Counted from the first letter of the stretch, positions 1-7,982 are shown. The stretch is 56,958 nucleotides of DNA from Candidatus Howiella intestinavium (GCA_904420585.1 CAJFVX010000013.1:1-56958); one strand, 5' to 3'. Notes: a model not told the origin generated them from the sequence alone. Numbers and translations: made by a program.

Positions 1-2
1 AC

Positions 3-53
3 ATTATGGCCATCTGCAGGAAACTGGCACAGCAAAACGCACAATCCCATTAA
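3..53 (+). CDS. Possible C-terminal end of an upstream gene (partial)
   Basis: The frame starting at base 3 is open to a TAA at 51-53 and ends in residues AICRKLAQQNAQSH, which read like a protein C-terminus. A second frame is open to TAG at 59-61, so the true frame is uncertain. A terminator-like hairpin follows immediately, which supports a gene ending here. No function can be inferred. Confidence 0.25.
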   Translation: MMAICRKLAQQNAQSH

Positions 54-64
54 CCCCTTAGCGG

Positions 65-93
65 CGGAGGCGGCTGATTTGCGGCCGTCTCCG
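65..93 (+). terminator. Probable terminator of the gene left of the window
   Basis: Ten base pairs (65-74 with 84-93, one G-U pair) close a 9-base loop, followed by a short T-rich stretch (TGTGTTTTC). It lies between the presumed end of the upstream gene and the lacI-type promoter, so it probably insulates the next operon. Confidence 0.5.
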
Positions 94-111
94 TGTGTTT
101 TCATAAAGTTG

Positions 112-140
112 TTGACAAGGCAAGACAGATATAGTATACT
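112..140 (+). promoter_or_regulatory. Strong sigma-A promoter of the LacI/glycyl-radical operon
   Basis: A perfect -35 box TTGACA (112-117) is separated by 17 bp from the -10 box TATACT (135-140). Transcription would start near 147, inside the palindromic operator. This is the only promoter seen upstream of the regulator, the enzyme and the activase. The leader to the first start codon is about 215 bases, and I see no recognisable RNA element in 170-350. Confidence 0.85.
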
Positions 141-142
141 GT

Positions 143-167
143 CGTTAACGATAACATTAACGTTAAT
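143..167 (+). promoter_or_regulatory. Tandem palindromic operators, probably for the adjacent LacI-type regulator
   Basis: Two palindromes lie directly downstream of the -10 box: CGTTAACG (143-150) and ATTAACGTTAAT (156-167, a perfect 12-mer with the central CG typical of LacI-family operators). Their centres are 15 bp apart. A protein bound here would cover the transcription start, so autorepression of the operon is likely. The pairing with the neighbouring regulator is inferred from position. Confidence 0.65.
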
Positions 168-362
168 TATACTTAGCAGACCGGCTGGACAGATTTTGCC
201 GGCTCACATGGAAACTGCCTTATCCTATCGTCCGATACAACATACGAATTTTCTGCATATTTGGGCAGCAAACACTTGGGAGGAAAGTTTGTCCAGCTTA
301 TACATAAGTGCCCGATATAGGGTAAGCCGGACACGAAATTCCTTTGGAAAAGAGATGGACAC

Positions 363-1391
363 ATGGGAAGAAATAAAACAGTAACGCTGCGGGATATTGC
401 GGAGGCCACCGGCTTTTCCATCAATACGGTGTCCCACGCCCTAAAGGATAAAACAGATATTTCCAAGCAGAGCCGGGCGCTTATCCAGAAGAAGGCCCAG
501 GAGATGGGATATATTGGAAATGCGTCAGCCAGCTATATGCGCTCGGGCATCAGCAAGACAATCGCAATTATTTTAGGAGATATATCCAACCCGCATTTTT
601 CCATTATGGTGCGGGAGATAGAAGCTTATATCCGCAACTTTGGCTATACCCCCTTTATCCTCAACACCGATGAGGACGAGGAAAATGAATACAAGGCAAT
701 TCTCTCTGCCGCCCAGAAAAACGTGGACGGCATCATCCTCTGCCCGGTGCAGAAGACCCACGACAACATCCGCTTTCTGCAGCGCACAGGGATTCCTTTT
801 GTGCTCATCGGCCGCCGATTCGCGGACGAGGATGTGGACTATGTGGTCTGTGACGATGAAAACGGCGGCTATATTGCCGCCCGGTATCTGCTGGAACTTG
901 GCCATCGGGACATTTTGTTTTTAAATGCGTCCCTGCATATTTCCAGTGCGGCCGAGCGCCTGGAAGGGTTCCGGCGGGCCTTTTCCGAATCCGGGGTCCC
1001 TGTGAATCCGAAGCTTGTCTACAGCGGATCCGCCCAGGCCGGCGGCTGGGGGGACGTATTGGCGGAGGCCCTGAAACAGCACCCATCTGTATCTGCCGTG
1101 CTGGCTTTCAGCGACCTAATCGCCTGGGAAACCATCCTTGCTCTAAAAAATATGGGACTGCGGACGCCGGAGGACATATCCGTTATGGGATTTGACGATA
1201 TCCAGTCCCGCTTTCGCTTCCCGGTGCTGCTGACCACGGTCAGTTCCTCCAAACGCACCATGGCCACGGCGGCCGCCGAACTGCTTCTGAAAAAGATTCA
1301 GGAGGAAGTCAGAGAACAGGTTATTCTGAAAACCAAGCTGATTATCAGGGAAACTACCCAGCCTTTTTATGCCGGAAGCAATATGAGGTGA
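363..1391 (+). CDS. LacI-family transcriptional regulator
   Basis: A 342-residue regulator with an N-terminal LacI helix-turn-helix (about residues 8-27: TLRDIAEATGFSINTVSHAL) and a hinge segment ending in QEMGYIGN. The periplasmic-binding-like effector domain fills residues 60-330, with the family motifs AIILGDISNPHF, FVLIGRR and VMGFDDI. Length is normal for the family. The ribosome-binding site before 363 is weak, but no better in-frame start exists near the HTH. The gene is first in an operon with a glycyl-radical enzyme (6 bases downstream) and its activase, so it most likely senses a sugar or related substrate of that enzyme. The operators at 143-167 suggest it represses itself. The effector is unknown. 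Confidence 0.92.
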   Translation: MGRNKTVTLRDIAEATGFSINTVSHALKDKTDISKQSRALIQKKAQEMGYIGNASASYMRSGISKTIAIILGDISNPHFSIMVREIEAYIRNFGYTPFILNTDEDEENEYKAILSAAQKNVDGIILCPVQKTHDNIRFLQRTGIPFVLIGRRFADEDVDYVVCDDENGGYIAARYLLELGHRDILFLNASLHISSAAERLEGFRRAFSESGVPVNPKLVYSGSAQAGGWGDVLAEALKQHPSVSAVLAFSDLIAWETILALKNMGLRTPEDISVMGFDDIQSRFRFPVLLTTVSSSKRTMATAAAELLLKKIQEEVREQVILKTKLIIRETTQPFYAGSNMR

Positions 1392-1397
1392 ATATGT

Positions 1398-3437
1398 ATG
1401 GATGCCCGTGTACAGAAACTGCGCGATATGCTCATGAAGCGTGAACACCACAAGTACCGGCGGACTTTGGACCGCTGCCTGTGGAAAGAGTTTGACGAAA
1501 GAGGACTGTCTGCCGAGCGGCGTATGAGCGAACGGCTGCGGATTATGCTGTCCGAGCAAAAGCCGGTGGTCCTGCCCGATGAGCGGATTGCCTGTCTGCG
1601 CACCGTCTCCAATCTGCCGGAAATCTATTCCGATGAGGAGAAGGAGCGGCTGTTCGGCGAATTTCCCTGGATTGTAGGCAACATCTGCCCCGATTATGCT
1701 ACCACAATCGGCACCGGGCTGCTGGCGCAGCGGGAGCGCTGTGTCCGCCGCCTGGAAGGGGCCGACGCTAAGCAGACCGAATTCCTCCAGTGTCTGATAG
1801 ATTGCATTGACGCCGTTCTGGATTTTGCCCGGCGATACAGGGAAGAGGCCCTGCGGGTAGGGAACCAGGTCGTAGCGGACACCCTTTCCCGGGTGCCGGC
1901 GGAGGGGGCGCGCACCTTCCAGGAGGCCCTGCAATTTTTCCGGATTCTGCATTTCTCCCTGTGGTGCGAGGGGGAGAACCACAATTGTATCGGCCGTTTT
2001 GACCAGTTTATGTATCCCTACTGGAAGCGGGATATAGAGGAAGGCCGTCTGACCGAAGAGGAAGCTTTCTCCCTGCTGGAGGAGTTTTTCACCACCTTCA
2101 ACCGGGACCATGACCTGTACCCCGGCGTGCAGCAGGGCGACAACGGCCAGAGCATGATGCTGGGCGGATGCGACAAGCAGGGCAACCCGGTTTACAACGA
2201 CTTGTCTACGGCCTGCCTGCGGGCTTCCCGGGAGCTTATGATGATAGACCCCAAAATCAACCTGCGGGTGGATAAGAATACCCCGCCCGAGGTCTATTAC
2301 GAGGGTACTCTTCTGACCAAGGCCGGCCTGGGCTTCCCCCAGTACGCCAACGACGACGTGGTCATTCCCGGCCTGGTGCGGCTGGGCTACGAGCTGGAGG
2401 ACGCCAGGGATTACACCGTGGCTGCCTGCTGGGAGTTTATTATCCCCCGCTGGGGCATGGAAATCCCCAATATCGACGCCTTCAGCTATCCCGACGCGGT
2501 CAATGCCTGTGTGGAGAAGCTGGATACCTATGCCTCCTTCGCCGATTTGATGGAGGATGTCAAAAAGAGCATGCGGGCCCAGACCAAGGCCCTTATCGAC
2601 CACTCCAATACGGCCCAGCTCCTGCCCGCGCCCTTCATGTCCCTGCTGATGGACGACTGTGTGGAACGGGCGGCGGACATCTGCGAGGGTTCCAAATACA
2701 ACAATTACGGCCTCCACGGCGTAGGGCTGGCCACGGCGGTGGATACCCTGACCTCCATCAAAATCCATGTATTTGACAAAAAGGATGTAACGGCAGCCCA
2801 GTTAATGGCCGCCTCTGCCGACGACTATGCGGCCGAACCGGAGCTGCTGCACCTGGTGCGGTATGAAACGCCCAAGTTCGGCGACGCCGACAGCGCGTCC
2901 GACGCCATTGCCTGTGAGCTGATGTCGGCCTATGCGGCCTGCCTGGACGGACAGAAGAACAACCGGGGCGGCATTTACCGGCCGGGTACCGGTTCGGCCA
3001 TGTATTATATGTGGTTTGCCGAGAAGATGAAGGCCACCCCCGGCGGCCATCGCCAGAACGAGCCGCTGGAGACCAACTATGCGCCCTCTTTGTATGTGCG
3101 CAGCAAGGGGCCCCTTTCGGTTATTCAGTCCTTTACCACGCCGGATCTGCAGAAGGTCATCAACGGCGGGCCTTTGACCATGGAATTTCACGACAGCGTT
3201 TTCCGGGATGAGGAAAGCATCCGGAAGGTGGCGTCGCTGGTACAGATGTTTGTCCGGCGGGGCGGGCATCAGCTGCAGCTAAACGCCGTCAACCGGGAAA
3301 CCCTGCTGGATGCCCAGGCCCATCCCGAGGATCACCAGAACCTGATTGTGCGGGTGTGGGGCTGGAGCGCCTACTTTGTGCAGCTGGATAAAAAGTACCA
3401 GGATCATGTGATAGCCCGGCAGGAATACCGGCTGTAA
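1398..3437 (+). CDS. Uncharacterised glycyl-radical enzyme (PFL-like family)
   Basis: A 679-residue member of the pyruvate formate-lyase/glycyl-radical superfamily. The radical loop is RVWGWSAYF, with the radical glycine at Gly655, 24 residues from the C-terminus. The thiyl cysteine is Cys344 in AACWEF, with Glu346 two residues on. This CxE arrangement is known from eliminases, dehydratases and decarboxylases of the family and differs from the Cys-Cys pair of true PFL. The protein is about 100 residues or more shorter than CutC, HypD or PFL, and has Trp where most family members have Ala/Ser and Tyr around the radical glycine. GAGGTG at 1384-1389 supports the ATG at 1398. It lies between a LacI regulator and its activase. 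The substrate is unknown; a sugar-derived compound is my inference from the regulator type. Confidence 0.88.
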   Translation: MDARVQKLRDMLMKREHHKYRRTLDRCLWKEFDERGLSAERRMSERLRIMLSEQKPVVLPDERIACLRTVSNLPEIYSDEEKERLFGEFPWIVGNICPDYATTIGTGLLAQRERCVRRLEGADAKQTEFLQCLIDCIDAVLDFARRYREEALRVGNQVVADTLSRVPAEGARTFQEALQFFRILHFSLWCEGENHNCIGRFDQFMYPYWKRDIEEGRLTEEEAFSLLEEFFTTFNRDHDLYPGVQQGDNGQSMMLGGCDKQGNPVYNDLSTACLRASRELMMIDPKINLRVDKNTPPEVYYEGTLLTKAGLGFPQYANDDVVIPGLVRLGYELEDARDYTVAACWEFIIPRWGMEIPNIDAFSYPDAVNACVEKLDTYASFADLMEDVKKSMRAQTKALIDHSNTAQLLPAPFMSLLMDDCVERAADICEGSKYNNYGLHGVGLATAVDTLTSIKIHVFDKKDVTAAQLMAASADDYAAEPELLHLVRYETPKFGDADSASDAIACELMSAYAACLDGQKNNRGGIYRPGTGSAMYYMWFAEKMKATPGGHRQNEPLETNYAPSLYVRSKGPLSVIQSFTTPDLQKVINGGPLTMEFHDSVFRDEESIRKVASLVQMFVRRGGHQLQLNAVNRETLLDAQAHPEDHQNLIVRVWGWSAYFVQLDKKYQDHVIARQEYRL

Positions 3438-4300
3438 TGGGGGCGGCAGTTATCAAAGGCATTGTTTTTGATATTAAGGAATTTACGGTCCACGACGGGC
3501 CGGGTATCCGTACCACGGTTTTTCTGAAGGGCTGTCCTCTGCGCTGCATTTGGTGCCACAATCCGGAGGGGCTGTCCCCGCAGCCCCAGCTTATGGTCTC
3601 CACCAACGGCTGCAAGCATTGCGGCGCCTGCCGGAAGCCCTGTAATCATCCCCAGTGCCAGCCCTTTGACCGGTGTATTCTGGCCTGCCCGGGCGGGCTT
3701 ATCCAGGTGGCCGGCCAGCAGATGGAGGCCGATGACCTGGCCGAGCGGCTGCTGGCCCAGCGGGAGTTTTTCGAGGGCTCGGGGGGCGGGGTCACCGTCT
3801 CGGGCGGCGAACCCCTCATGCAGCCGGACTTTCTCTGTGAACTGCTGGAGCGGCTGGCGCCCCTGCACCGGATAGTAGAAACCTCCGGCTACGCAAAGCC
3901 TGCCGTCTTCCAACGGATGCTGGAACGCTGCGACGCGGTATATTTGGATATCAAGCATCCAGACGACCAGGTACATAAAGCGGTCACCGGCGTGAGTAAC
4001 CGGCCTATTTTGGAGAACCTCCGGCAGCTGCAAGCGTCGGGGCGGCCATACAATATCCGTATCCCTCTTATCCCCGGCATCAACGACGACAGAGAAAGCC
4101 TTTCGCGTACCATAGAGTTAGTTCAGGAGCAGTGGGGGGGACTTATGCGTATCGACTTTATGCCCTATAACCCCTTTGCCGGCGCCAAATATGAAATGAC
4201 CGGCATGCCCTTCCGCTATGAGAAGAAGCAGGACAATGACTTGACCCAGATACCCTATGACCTGCTGGAGAAGTACCAATTGGACTATAAAATACTGTGA
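3437..4300 (+). CDS. Glycyl-radical enzyme activating enzyme (radical SAM)
   Basis: A 287-residue radical-SAM activase that would abstract hydrogen from Gly655 of the preceding enzyme. It has the activase signature HDGPGIRTTVFLKGCPLRC, the SAM cluster motif CPLRCIWC and the SAM-binding GGE in VTVSGGEP. Between them is an auxiliary ferredoxin-like insert with one full CX2CX2CX3C (CKHCGACRKPC) and only a remnant of the usual second set (CILACP), so it may carry fewer auxiliary clusters than most dehydratase activases. Its ATG shares a base with the stop codon of the enzyme gene (TAATG at 3435-3439), which implies translational coupling. A hairpin terminator follows at once. Confidence 0.93.
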   Translation: MGAAVIKGIVFDIKEFTVHDGPGIRTTVFLKGCPLRCIWCHNPEGLSPQPQLMVSTNGCKHCGACRKPCNHPQCQPFDRCILACPGGLIQVAGQQMEADDLAERLLAQREFFEGSGGGVTVSGGEPLMQPDFLCELLERLAPLHRIVETSGYAKPAVFQRMLERCDAVYLDIKHPDDQVHKAVTGVSNRPILENLRQLQASGRPYNIRIPLIPGINDDRESLSRTIELVQEQWGGLMRIDFMPYNPFAGAKYEMTGMPFRYEKKQDNDLTQIPYDLLEKYQLDYKIL

Positions 4301-4342
4301 GAAAATCCCCTGCCGGCGGTTGACGTCGGACAGGGGATTTTC
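4301..4342 (+). terminator. Terminator of the glycyl-radical operon
   Basis: A perfect 12-bp stem (4301-4312 with 4331-4342) begins right after the activase stop codon, with an 18-base loop and TTTTC at the end of the stem. From here to the next gene at 4602 there is no convincing coding sequence. The interval 4343-4601 holds the promoter and leader described below. Confidence 0.6.
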
Positions 4343-4451
4343 CTATGGTGCACACACGGCGGCGGAAAGGGAAGAGGGGCTCCGGCTTCCTGTCCGGCTC
4401 CCCGTTGGAGCGGCTCGGGGAGAATGAGGAAAAGAATCTGCGGAATGGGGG

Positions 4452-4481
4452 TTGTAATTGTGGTTGGGTACAGGGTATAAT
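4452..4481 (+). promoter_or_regulatory. Promoter for the divergent-PAP2 gene
   Basis: A perfect -10 box TATAAT (4476-4481) has a partial -35 box TTGTAA (4452-4457) 18 bp upstream. Transcription from here gives a leader of about 115 bases before the start codon at 4602. Confidence 0.6.
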
Positions 4482-4500
4482 AGCAGCAGACGCCCTTTTC

Positions 4501-4599
4501 GGATGGCGGCACGCAGCGCCTATGGACTGCGGTGCTCCCAGCCGCTCCTGACGGTGTCCTCTTAGGCGAAAGGCCTAAAATACGCCGGAGAATCCGGCG
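4501..4599 (+). promoter_or_regulatory. Structured 5' leader of unknown type
   Basis: Three hairpins can form in this leader. GCACGCAG pairs with CTGCGGTGC (4510-4517 with 4527-4535, one bulge), TTAGGC with GCCTAA (4562-4567 with 4573-4578), and CGCCGGA with TCCGGCG (4583-4589 with 4593-4599). The last ends two bases before the start codon and could mask the ribosome-binding site. I cannot match it to a known riboswitch class, and it may be only a structured untranslated region. Confidence 0.35.
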
Positions 4600-4601
4600 G
4601 A

Positions 4602-5075
4602 ATGGCGGTTAATAAAATGCAGTTTTTGCGGGATTTGATTCATAACAGCATGCTGGTTGCCCCGGTGACGGCCTGGGTGGTGGCACAGCTTCTCAAGGCC
4701 ATATACGGCCGGATAAAGTCGGGGAAATTCGCCGCTGAACGTCTGGTGGGGCCGGGGGGGATGCCCAGCTCCCACGCGGCCATGACGACCGCCCTGGTGG
4801 TTATGGTTGGACGCGTGGAATCGGTTGCCTCCCCGATGTTTGCCATTGCTGTCGTGCTGACTGCGATTGTCATGTACGACGCTACGGGCGTGCGCTGGCA
4901 CGCCGGCCAGCAGGCCAAGGTCATCAACCGGCTGGCCGAACTCTTGCAGGAAGAAAACGGTCTGCAGTTGGCTCAGGAAAAACTGAAGGAAGTGCTGGGC
5001 CATCGCCCCTTTGAGGTGCTCATGGGAGCGCTGCTGGGGCTTGTCATCGGTTTTGTAATCCCGGCGTCTTATTAA
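4602..5075 (+). CDS. Divergent PAP2 family membrane protein (DUF212)
   Basis: A 157-residue membrane protein of the divergent PAP2/acid phosphatase family. The hallmark GPGGMPSSHAAMTTALV holds the PSSH motif, and YDATGVRWHAGQQAKVIN the second conserved block. Hydrophobic stretches near residues 18-32, 55-70, 78-95 and 138-155 fit the family's small polytopic fold. Length is typical. GGAG at 4587-4590 supports ATG 4602; an internal ATG at 4617 is also possible. The exact substrate of the family is not established; a lipid or polyprenyl phosphate is suspected from PAP2 similarity. It has its own promoter and structured leader. Confidence 0.88.
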   Translation: MAVNKMQFLRDLIHNSMLVAPVTAWVVAQLLKAIYGRIKSGKFAAERLVGPGGMPSSHAAMTTALVVMVGRVESVASPMFAIAVVLTAIVMYDATGVRWHAGQQAKVINRLAELLQEENGLQLAQEKLKEVLGHRPFEVLMGALLGLVIGFVIPASY

Positions 5076-5086
5076 AGCAGGAAAGC

Positions 5087-5115
5087 AGCGGGTTTGCAGT
5101 ATGCGCCCGCTTTTT
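5087..5115 (+). terminator. Weak terminator-like hairpin
   Basis: AGCGGG (5087-5092) pairs with CCCGCT (5106-5111), followed by TTTT. It lies 12 bases after the divergent-PAP2 stop codon. The stem is short, so this is tentative. Confidence 0.4.
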
Positions 5116-5196
5116 CCTTTTCGGCTGTCAGCCGTGTTATCCCGCATCCTGTTTTCCGCATATATTGGTATTAGCTGAAAGAATGAGGTGAATACC

Positions 5197-5754
5197 ATGC
5201 GGTCCACGGGAAACGAAAAGGACGCCGCCGTTTCAGCGGCGGAGGATACACGCCCGCTCGTCTATATTGCAGGCGCCCCCGAATCGGAAGATGGGATAGA
5301 CGCCTATATACAGGCCATGGGTCCCGCCCTGTTGGCCAACGGCATCCAATATATTGTCGGCCCCGGTCGTCCGCCGGCCGGACTGCGTCGTCCCGCGCTG
5401 TATTACTGCCCGCATTTTGGAACGGCATCCGGTGCAAATGCCCGTTATTCCATCCTGCGGGTGCCGTCTCTGCATCCATCCGCGCCCTGCTTTCGCTGCG
5501 CAGAACGCATCAAGCGGTACCGGGAGCCGGTTTTATCCCGGCCTGTATACATCAGCCGAGCCCATCGTGCGGAATGGTACGGCCTGTCCGGCGATGATGG
5601 CGGCCTGAATATACCCGCCGTGTGGGATCAGCTGATTGGCAGCGGGGAAGGGGAGCCGGCCGTGCTGTTTGCCCGCCGCTTAGCAGAACTGGCCAGGCAG
5701 ACCGTGCGGGGGATTTGTGACTTTTTGGGTCGATCGTTCCGGGATATGCAATAA
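5197..5754 (+). CDS. Hypothetical protein
   Basis: A protein of 185 residues that I do not recognise. It has no signal peptide or membrane segment. The ATG at 5197 is preferred over a GTG at 5188 because GAGGTG lies at 5186-5190, six bases upstream. The segment DAYIQAMGPALLANGIQYIVG faintly recalls the scaffold of N-acetylmuramoyl-alanine amidases, but the zinc ligands and catalytic glutamate of that family are not seen, so I give no function. Several cysteines (CPHF, CFRCAERI) are present without a clear zinc pattern. It sits between the divergent-PAP2 gene and dinB, on the same strand as both. Confidence 0.6.
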   Translation: MRSTGNEKDAAVSAAEDTRPLVYIAGAPESEDGIDAYIQAMGPALLANGIQYIVGPGRPPAGLRRPALYYCPHFGTASGANARYSILRVPSLHPSAPCFRCAERIKRYREPVLSRPVYISRAHRAEWYGLSGDDGGLNIPAVWDQLIGSGEGEPAVLFARRLAELARQTVRGICDFLGRSFRDMQ

Positions 5755-5766
5755 TCATTGCGCGTG

Positions 5767-5798
5767 AGGGCCGGGCCGCTGCAGCGGCGCCCGGCCCT
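5767..5798 (+). terminator. Strong GC-rich hairpin between hypothetical gene and dinB
   Basis: AGGGCCGGG (5767-5775) pairs perfectly with CCCGGCCCT (5790-5798), and the loop contains the self-complementary CCGCTGCAGCGG. There is no U-run after it, so it may be an attenuator or mRNA stabiliser instead of an intrinsic terminator. Confidence 0.4.
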
Positions 5799-5832
5799 GC
5801 TTAGTAAGAAGTATTCTTTTGAGGGAAACAGT

Positions 5833-7071
5833 ATGGAACGGCTTATTTTTCATGTGGACGTAAACAGCGCCTATCTGTCCTGGGAGGCAGCCAGGCGGGT
5901 GGCCGAGGGCGGGGAAGACCTGCGCCTGATTCCGGCGGCCATCGGCGGCGATCCGGAGAACAGGACGGGGGTCATCCTGGCCAAGTCCATTCCTGCGAAG
6001 AAATATAATATCCGCACCGGGGAGCCGGTGGCTCTGGCCCTGCGCAAATGCCCGGGGCTGGTATTGGCCAGGCCGGATTTCCGCCTTTATGAAAAAAATT
6101 CCAAAGCCTTCATGGACATCTGCCGCCGGTACGCGCCGGTTGTGGAAAAATTCTCCATTGACGAATGTTTTTTGGATATGACCGGAACGGAAAAAATCTA
6201 TCCCCAGCCGCTTGCCGTTGCCCATACGATTCGGCAGACCATCCGGGAGGAACTGGGGTTTACGGTCAATATCGGCGTCAGCACCAACAAACTCCTGGCC
6301 AAAATGGCCAGTGATTTTGAAAAACCGGACAAGGTGCATACCCTCTTTCCGGAGGAAATCCGGCTGAAGCTGTGGCCCCTTCCGGTCGGCGCTCTTTTCT
6401 CGGTGGGACGAGCTACCGCCGAAAAGCTGCAAAGGGCGCGCATCTGCACCGTCGGGGACCTGGCGGCCGCAGAACTTTCCCGGCTGCAGGCCTTAGTAGG
6501 CAGGAAACTGGGCGGACAGCTGCACGCCTATGCCAACGGCCAGGACAATTCTCCCGTATCGGCCGAGCCGGAGGAGGCCAAAGGCTTCAGCGTGTCCATT
6601 ACTTTGGCGGAAAACGTTTTGGACATGGAGACGGCAAGCAAAATCCTTTTGGAACTGGCGGACAGCGTCACAGCCCGCATGCGGGCTTCTCACGCAAGGG
6701 CCTATTGCGTTTCGGTTTCTATTCGCAGCAGCGATTTTCACAACCGTTCCCATCAAAAAAAGCTGGAGGAACCTACGGATATTACCAAAGAGGTGTATGA
6801 AATATCCAAGGCGCTGCTGGCTGATTTATGGAAAAGCCGGACCCCTCTGCGGCTGCTGGGCATTTCCCTTACCCAAATTGTCCATGAGGACGCGGTGCAG
6901 ATGTCTTTCTTTCGGGATGCCCAAAAAGAAAAGGCCCGAAAATTAGATCGGACCTTGGATGCAATTCGCAGCCGGTATGGGGCGGATACGGTAAAGCGCG
7001 GTTCTACATGCCAAACAGATTTGCAGGTGGGACGCAGGTACCGTGCGCAGATGGAAAATAAAGAGGAATAA
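5833..7071 (+). CDS. dinB: DNA polymerase IV (Y-family, translesion)
   Basis: A 412-residue Y-family polymerase for error-prone bypass of damaged template. The first metal-binding aspartate is Asp9 in FHVDVNSAYLSWEA, and the catalytic pair is Asp110-Glu111 in FSIDECFLDMTG. The helix-hairpin-helix region (GRATAEKLQRARICTVGDL) and little-finger domain follow. A sliding-clamp binding motif QMSFF lies near the C-terminus. ATG 5833 has GAGGG seven bases upstream and gives the canonical N-terminus; the longer open frame from 5758 is not needed. I see no LexA-type operator immediately upstream. Confidence 0.94.
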   Translation: MERLIFHVDVNSAYLSWEAARRVAEGGEDLRLIPAAIGGDPENRTGVILAKSIPAKKYNIRTGEPVALALRKCPGLVLARPDFRLYEKNSKAFMDICRRYAPVVEKFSIDECFLDMTGTEKIYPQPLAVAHTIRQTIREELGFTVNIGVSTNKLLAKMASDFEKPDKVHTLFPEEIRLKLWPLPVGALFSVGRATAEKLQRARICTVGDLAAAELSRLQALVGRKLGGQLHAYANGQDNSPVSAEPEEAKGFSVSITLAENVLDMETASKILLELADSVTARMRASHARAYCVSVSIRSSDFHNRSHQKKLEEPTDITKEVYEISKALLADLWKSRTPLRLLGISLTQIVHEDAVQMSFFRDAQKEKARKLDRTLDAIRSRYGADTVKRGSTCQTDLQVGRRYRAQMENKEE

Positions 7072-7169
7072 TCTGGGAGATTTTATAATAAATTTGCAGC
7101 ATGGTTCCCGGCCGCATAAGCAAGACGCTTTAGAGCAAATTCTCGCAAAATCCATCCTGCGTATAATAT

Positions 7170-7946
7170 TTATTCCGGTGTAATTTTGCCGGGTGAGATT
7201 TTAAATTTTTTTATAAACGCCCGATAAAAAGAAGAATAGTCGGCAAATCCACAAATATGGGCTGTTTTTACTGCTGCTTCACCGGCGCGCAGCAAATGGA
7301 TCGCCTGCATAAGGCGGTGATCGAGTATATAACTGCCAATGGTTTTTCCAGTAACCTTTTTGAACCGCTGGTTCAAAGAGGTTTTGTTTATATAGAAACG
7401 TTTTTCAATATTATCCAAAGATAAATCCTCGTGAAGATTTTGGTTGATATACTCCATGATTTCAGCAATTAGGGCGTCAACGCGGGGCAGGCTTTCCTCG
7501 GCTGCAGAGAAGGCCCTGTAAGTTTCATACAGCACTGGATAAAAATAGCACTGCATACCAAGGCTTGAATCGGTGTTTTCGTCCATTTTTGCGATGCAGC
7601 TTTTGATAAGACTGGTATCAATCTTATCCGGCCCGATATAATTCCCATGTCCAAAAGGGCGTCCGGTGAAAGGATGCAGAAGCTTTTCATCAATGGATTT
7701 GGCCATCTCTTCGGAAAAGTATACAAAACAGCGTTCATAAACATGCTCGGTGTCAATTTCGGGATAATGCAGTTCACCGGGGCGTATAAGCATGGTAGTT
7801 CCGGGTTCCAGAACATACCTGTGGCCTTCTACAAAATATTCCCCTTTCCCATTTATGCAGAAATACCATTCAAAAATATTTTTGTGCAGATGAATAGGGA
7901 AGCCATCCTGGGTTGGCTTTTCTGAATAGTAGTGCTCAAATTTCAT
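7170..7946 (-). CDS. AraC-family transcriptional regulator
   Basis: A 258-residue regulator with an N-terminal cupin-like ligand domain (about residues 1-130, including PGTTMLIRPGELHYPEID) and a C-terminal AraC double HTH (about residues 160-255, with FYINKTSLNQRFKKVTGKTI and CGFADYSSFYRAFIKKFKIS). GGGAGATG lies just upstream of the start. Its base composition is clearly more AT-rich than both neighbours (long A/T runs, A/T-ending codons), which suggests recent acquisition. It is divergent from the GH105 gene, an arrangement common for carbohydrate regulators. That gene, however, begins only 36 bases away with no signal peptide, so the AraC segment may have replaced its 5' end. Confidence 0.88.
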   Translation of the reverse strand: MKFEHYYSEKPTQDGFPIHLHKNIFEWYFCINGKGEYFVEGHRYVLEPGTTMLIRPGELHYPEIDTEHVYERCFVYFSEEMAKSIDEKLLHPFTGRPFGHGNYIGPDKIDTSLIKSCIAKMDENTDSSLGMQCYFYPVLYETYRAFSAAEESLPRVDALIAEIMEYINQNLHEDLSLDNIEKRFYINKTSLNQRFKKVTGKTIGSYILDHRLMQAIHLLRAGEAAVKTAHICGFADYSSFYRAFIKKFKISPGKITPE

Positions 7947-7982
7947 ACGATTTCATCTCCCAATTGGCAAATTCGGGTATGA

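Noticed and set aside
1143..2768. 541-codon open frame antisense to the glycyl-radical enzyme gene
   Set aside because: It is the mirror of a G+C-rich coding frame. The plus-strand frame has catalytic motifs and a ribosome-binding site; the antisense frame shows no domain and no start signal.
4345..4551. 68-codon plus-strand frame between the activase and divergent-PAP2 genes
   Set aside because: It begins next to the terminator stem, has no ribosome-binding site, and runs across the promoter and leader of the next gene.
4501..4599. Assignment of the leader to a known riboswitch (THF, ZTP, c-di-GMP, guanidine, TPP)
   Set aside because: I compared the visible sequence with the core motifs of these classes as I remember them and found no match, so it is listed only as a structured leader.
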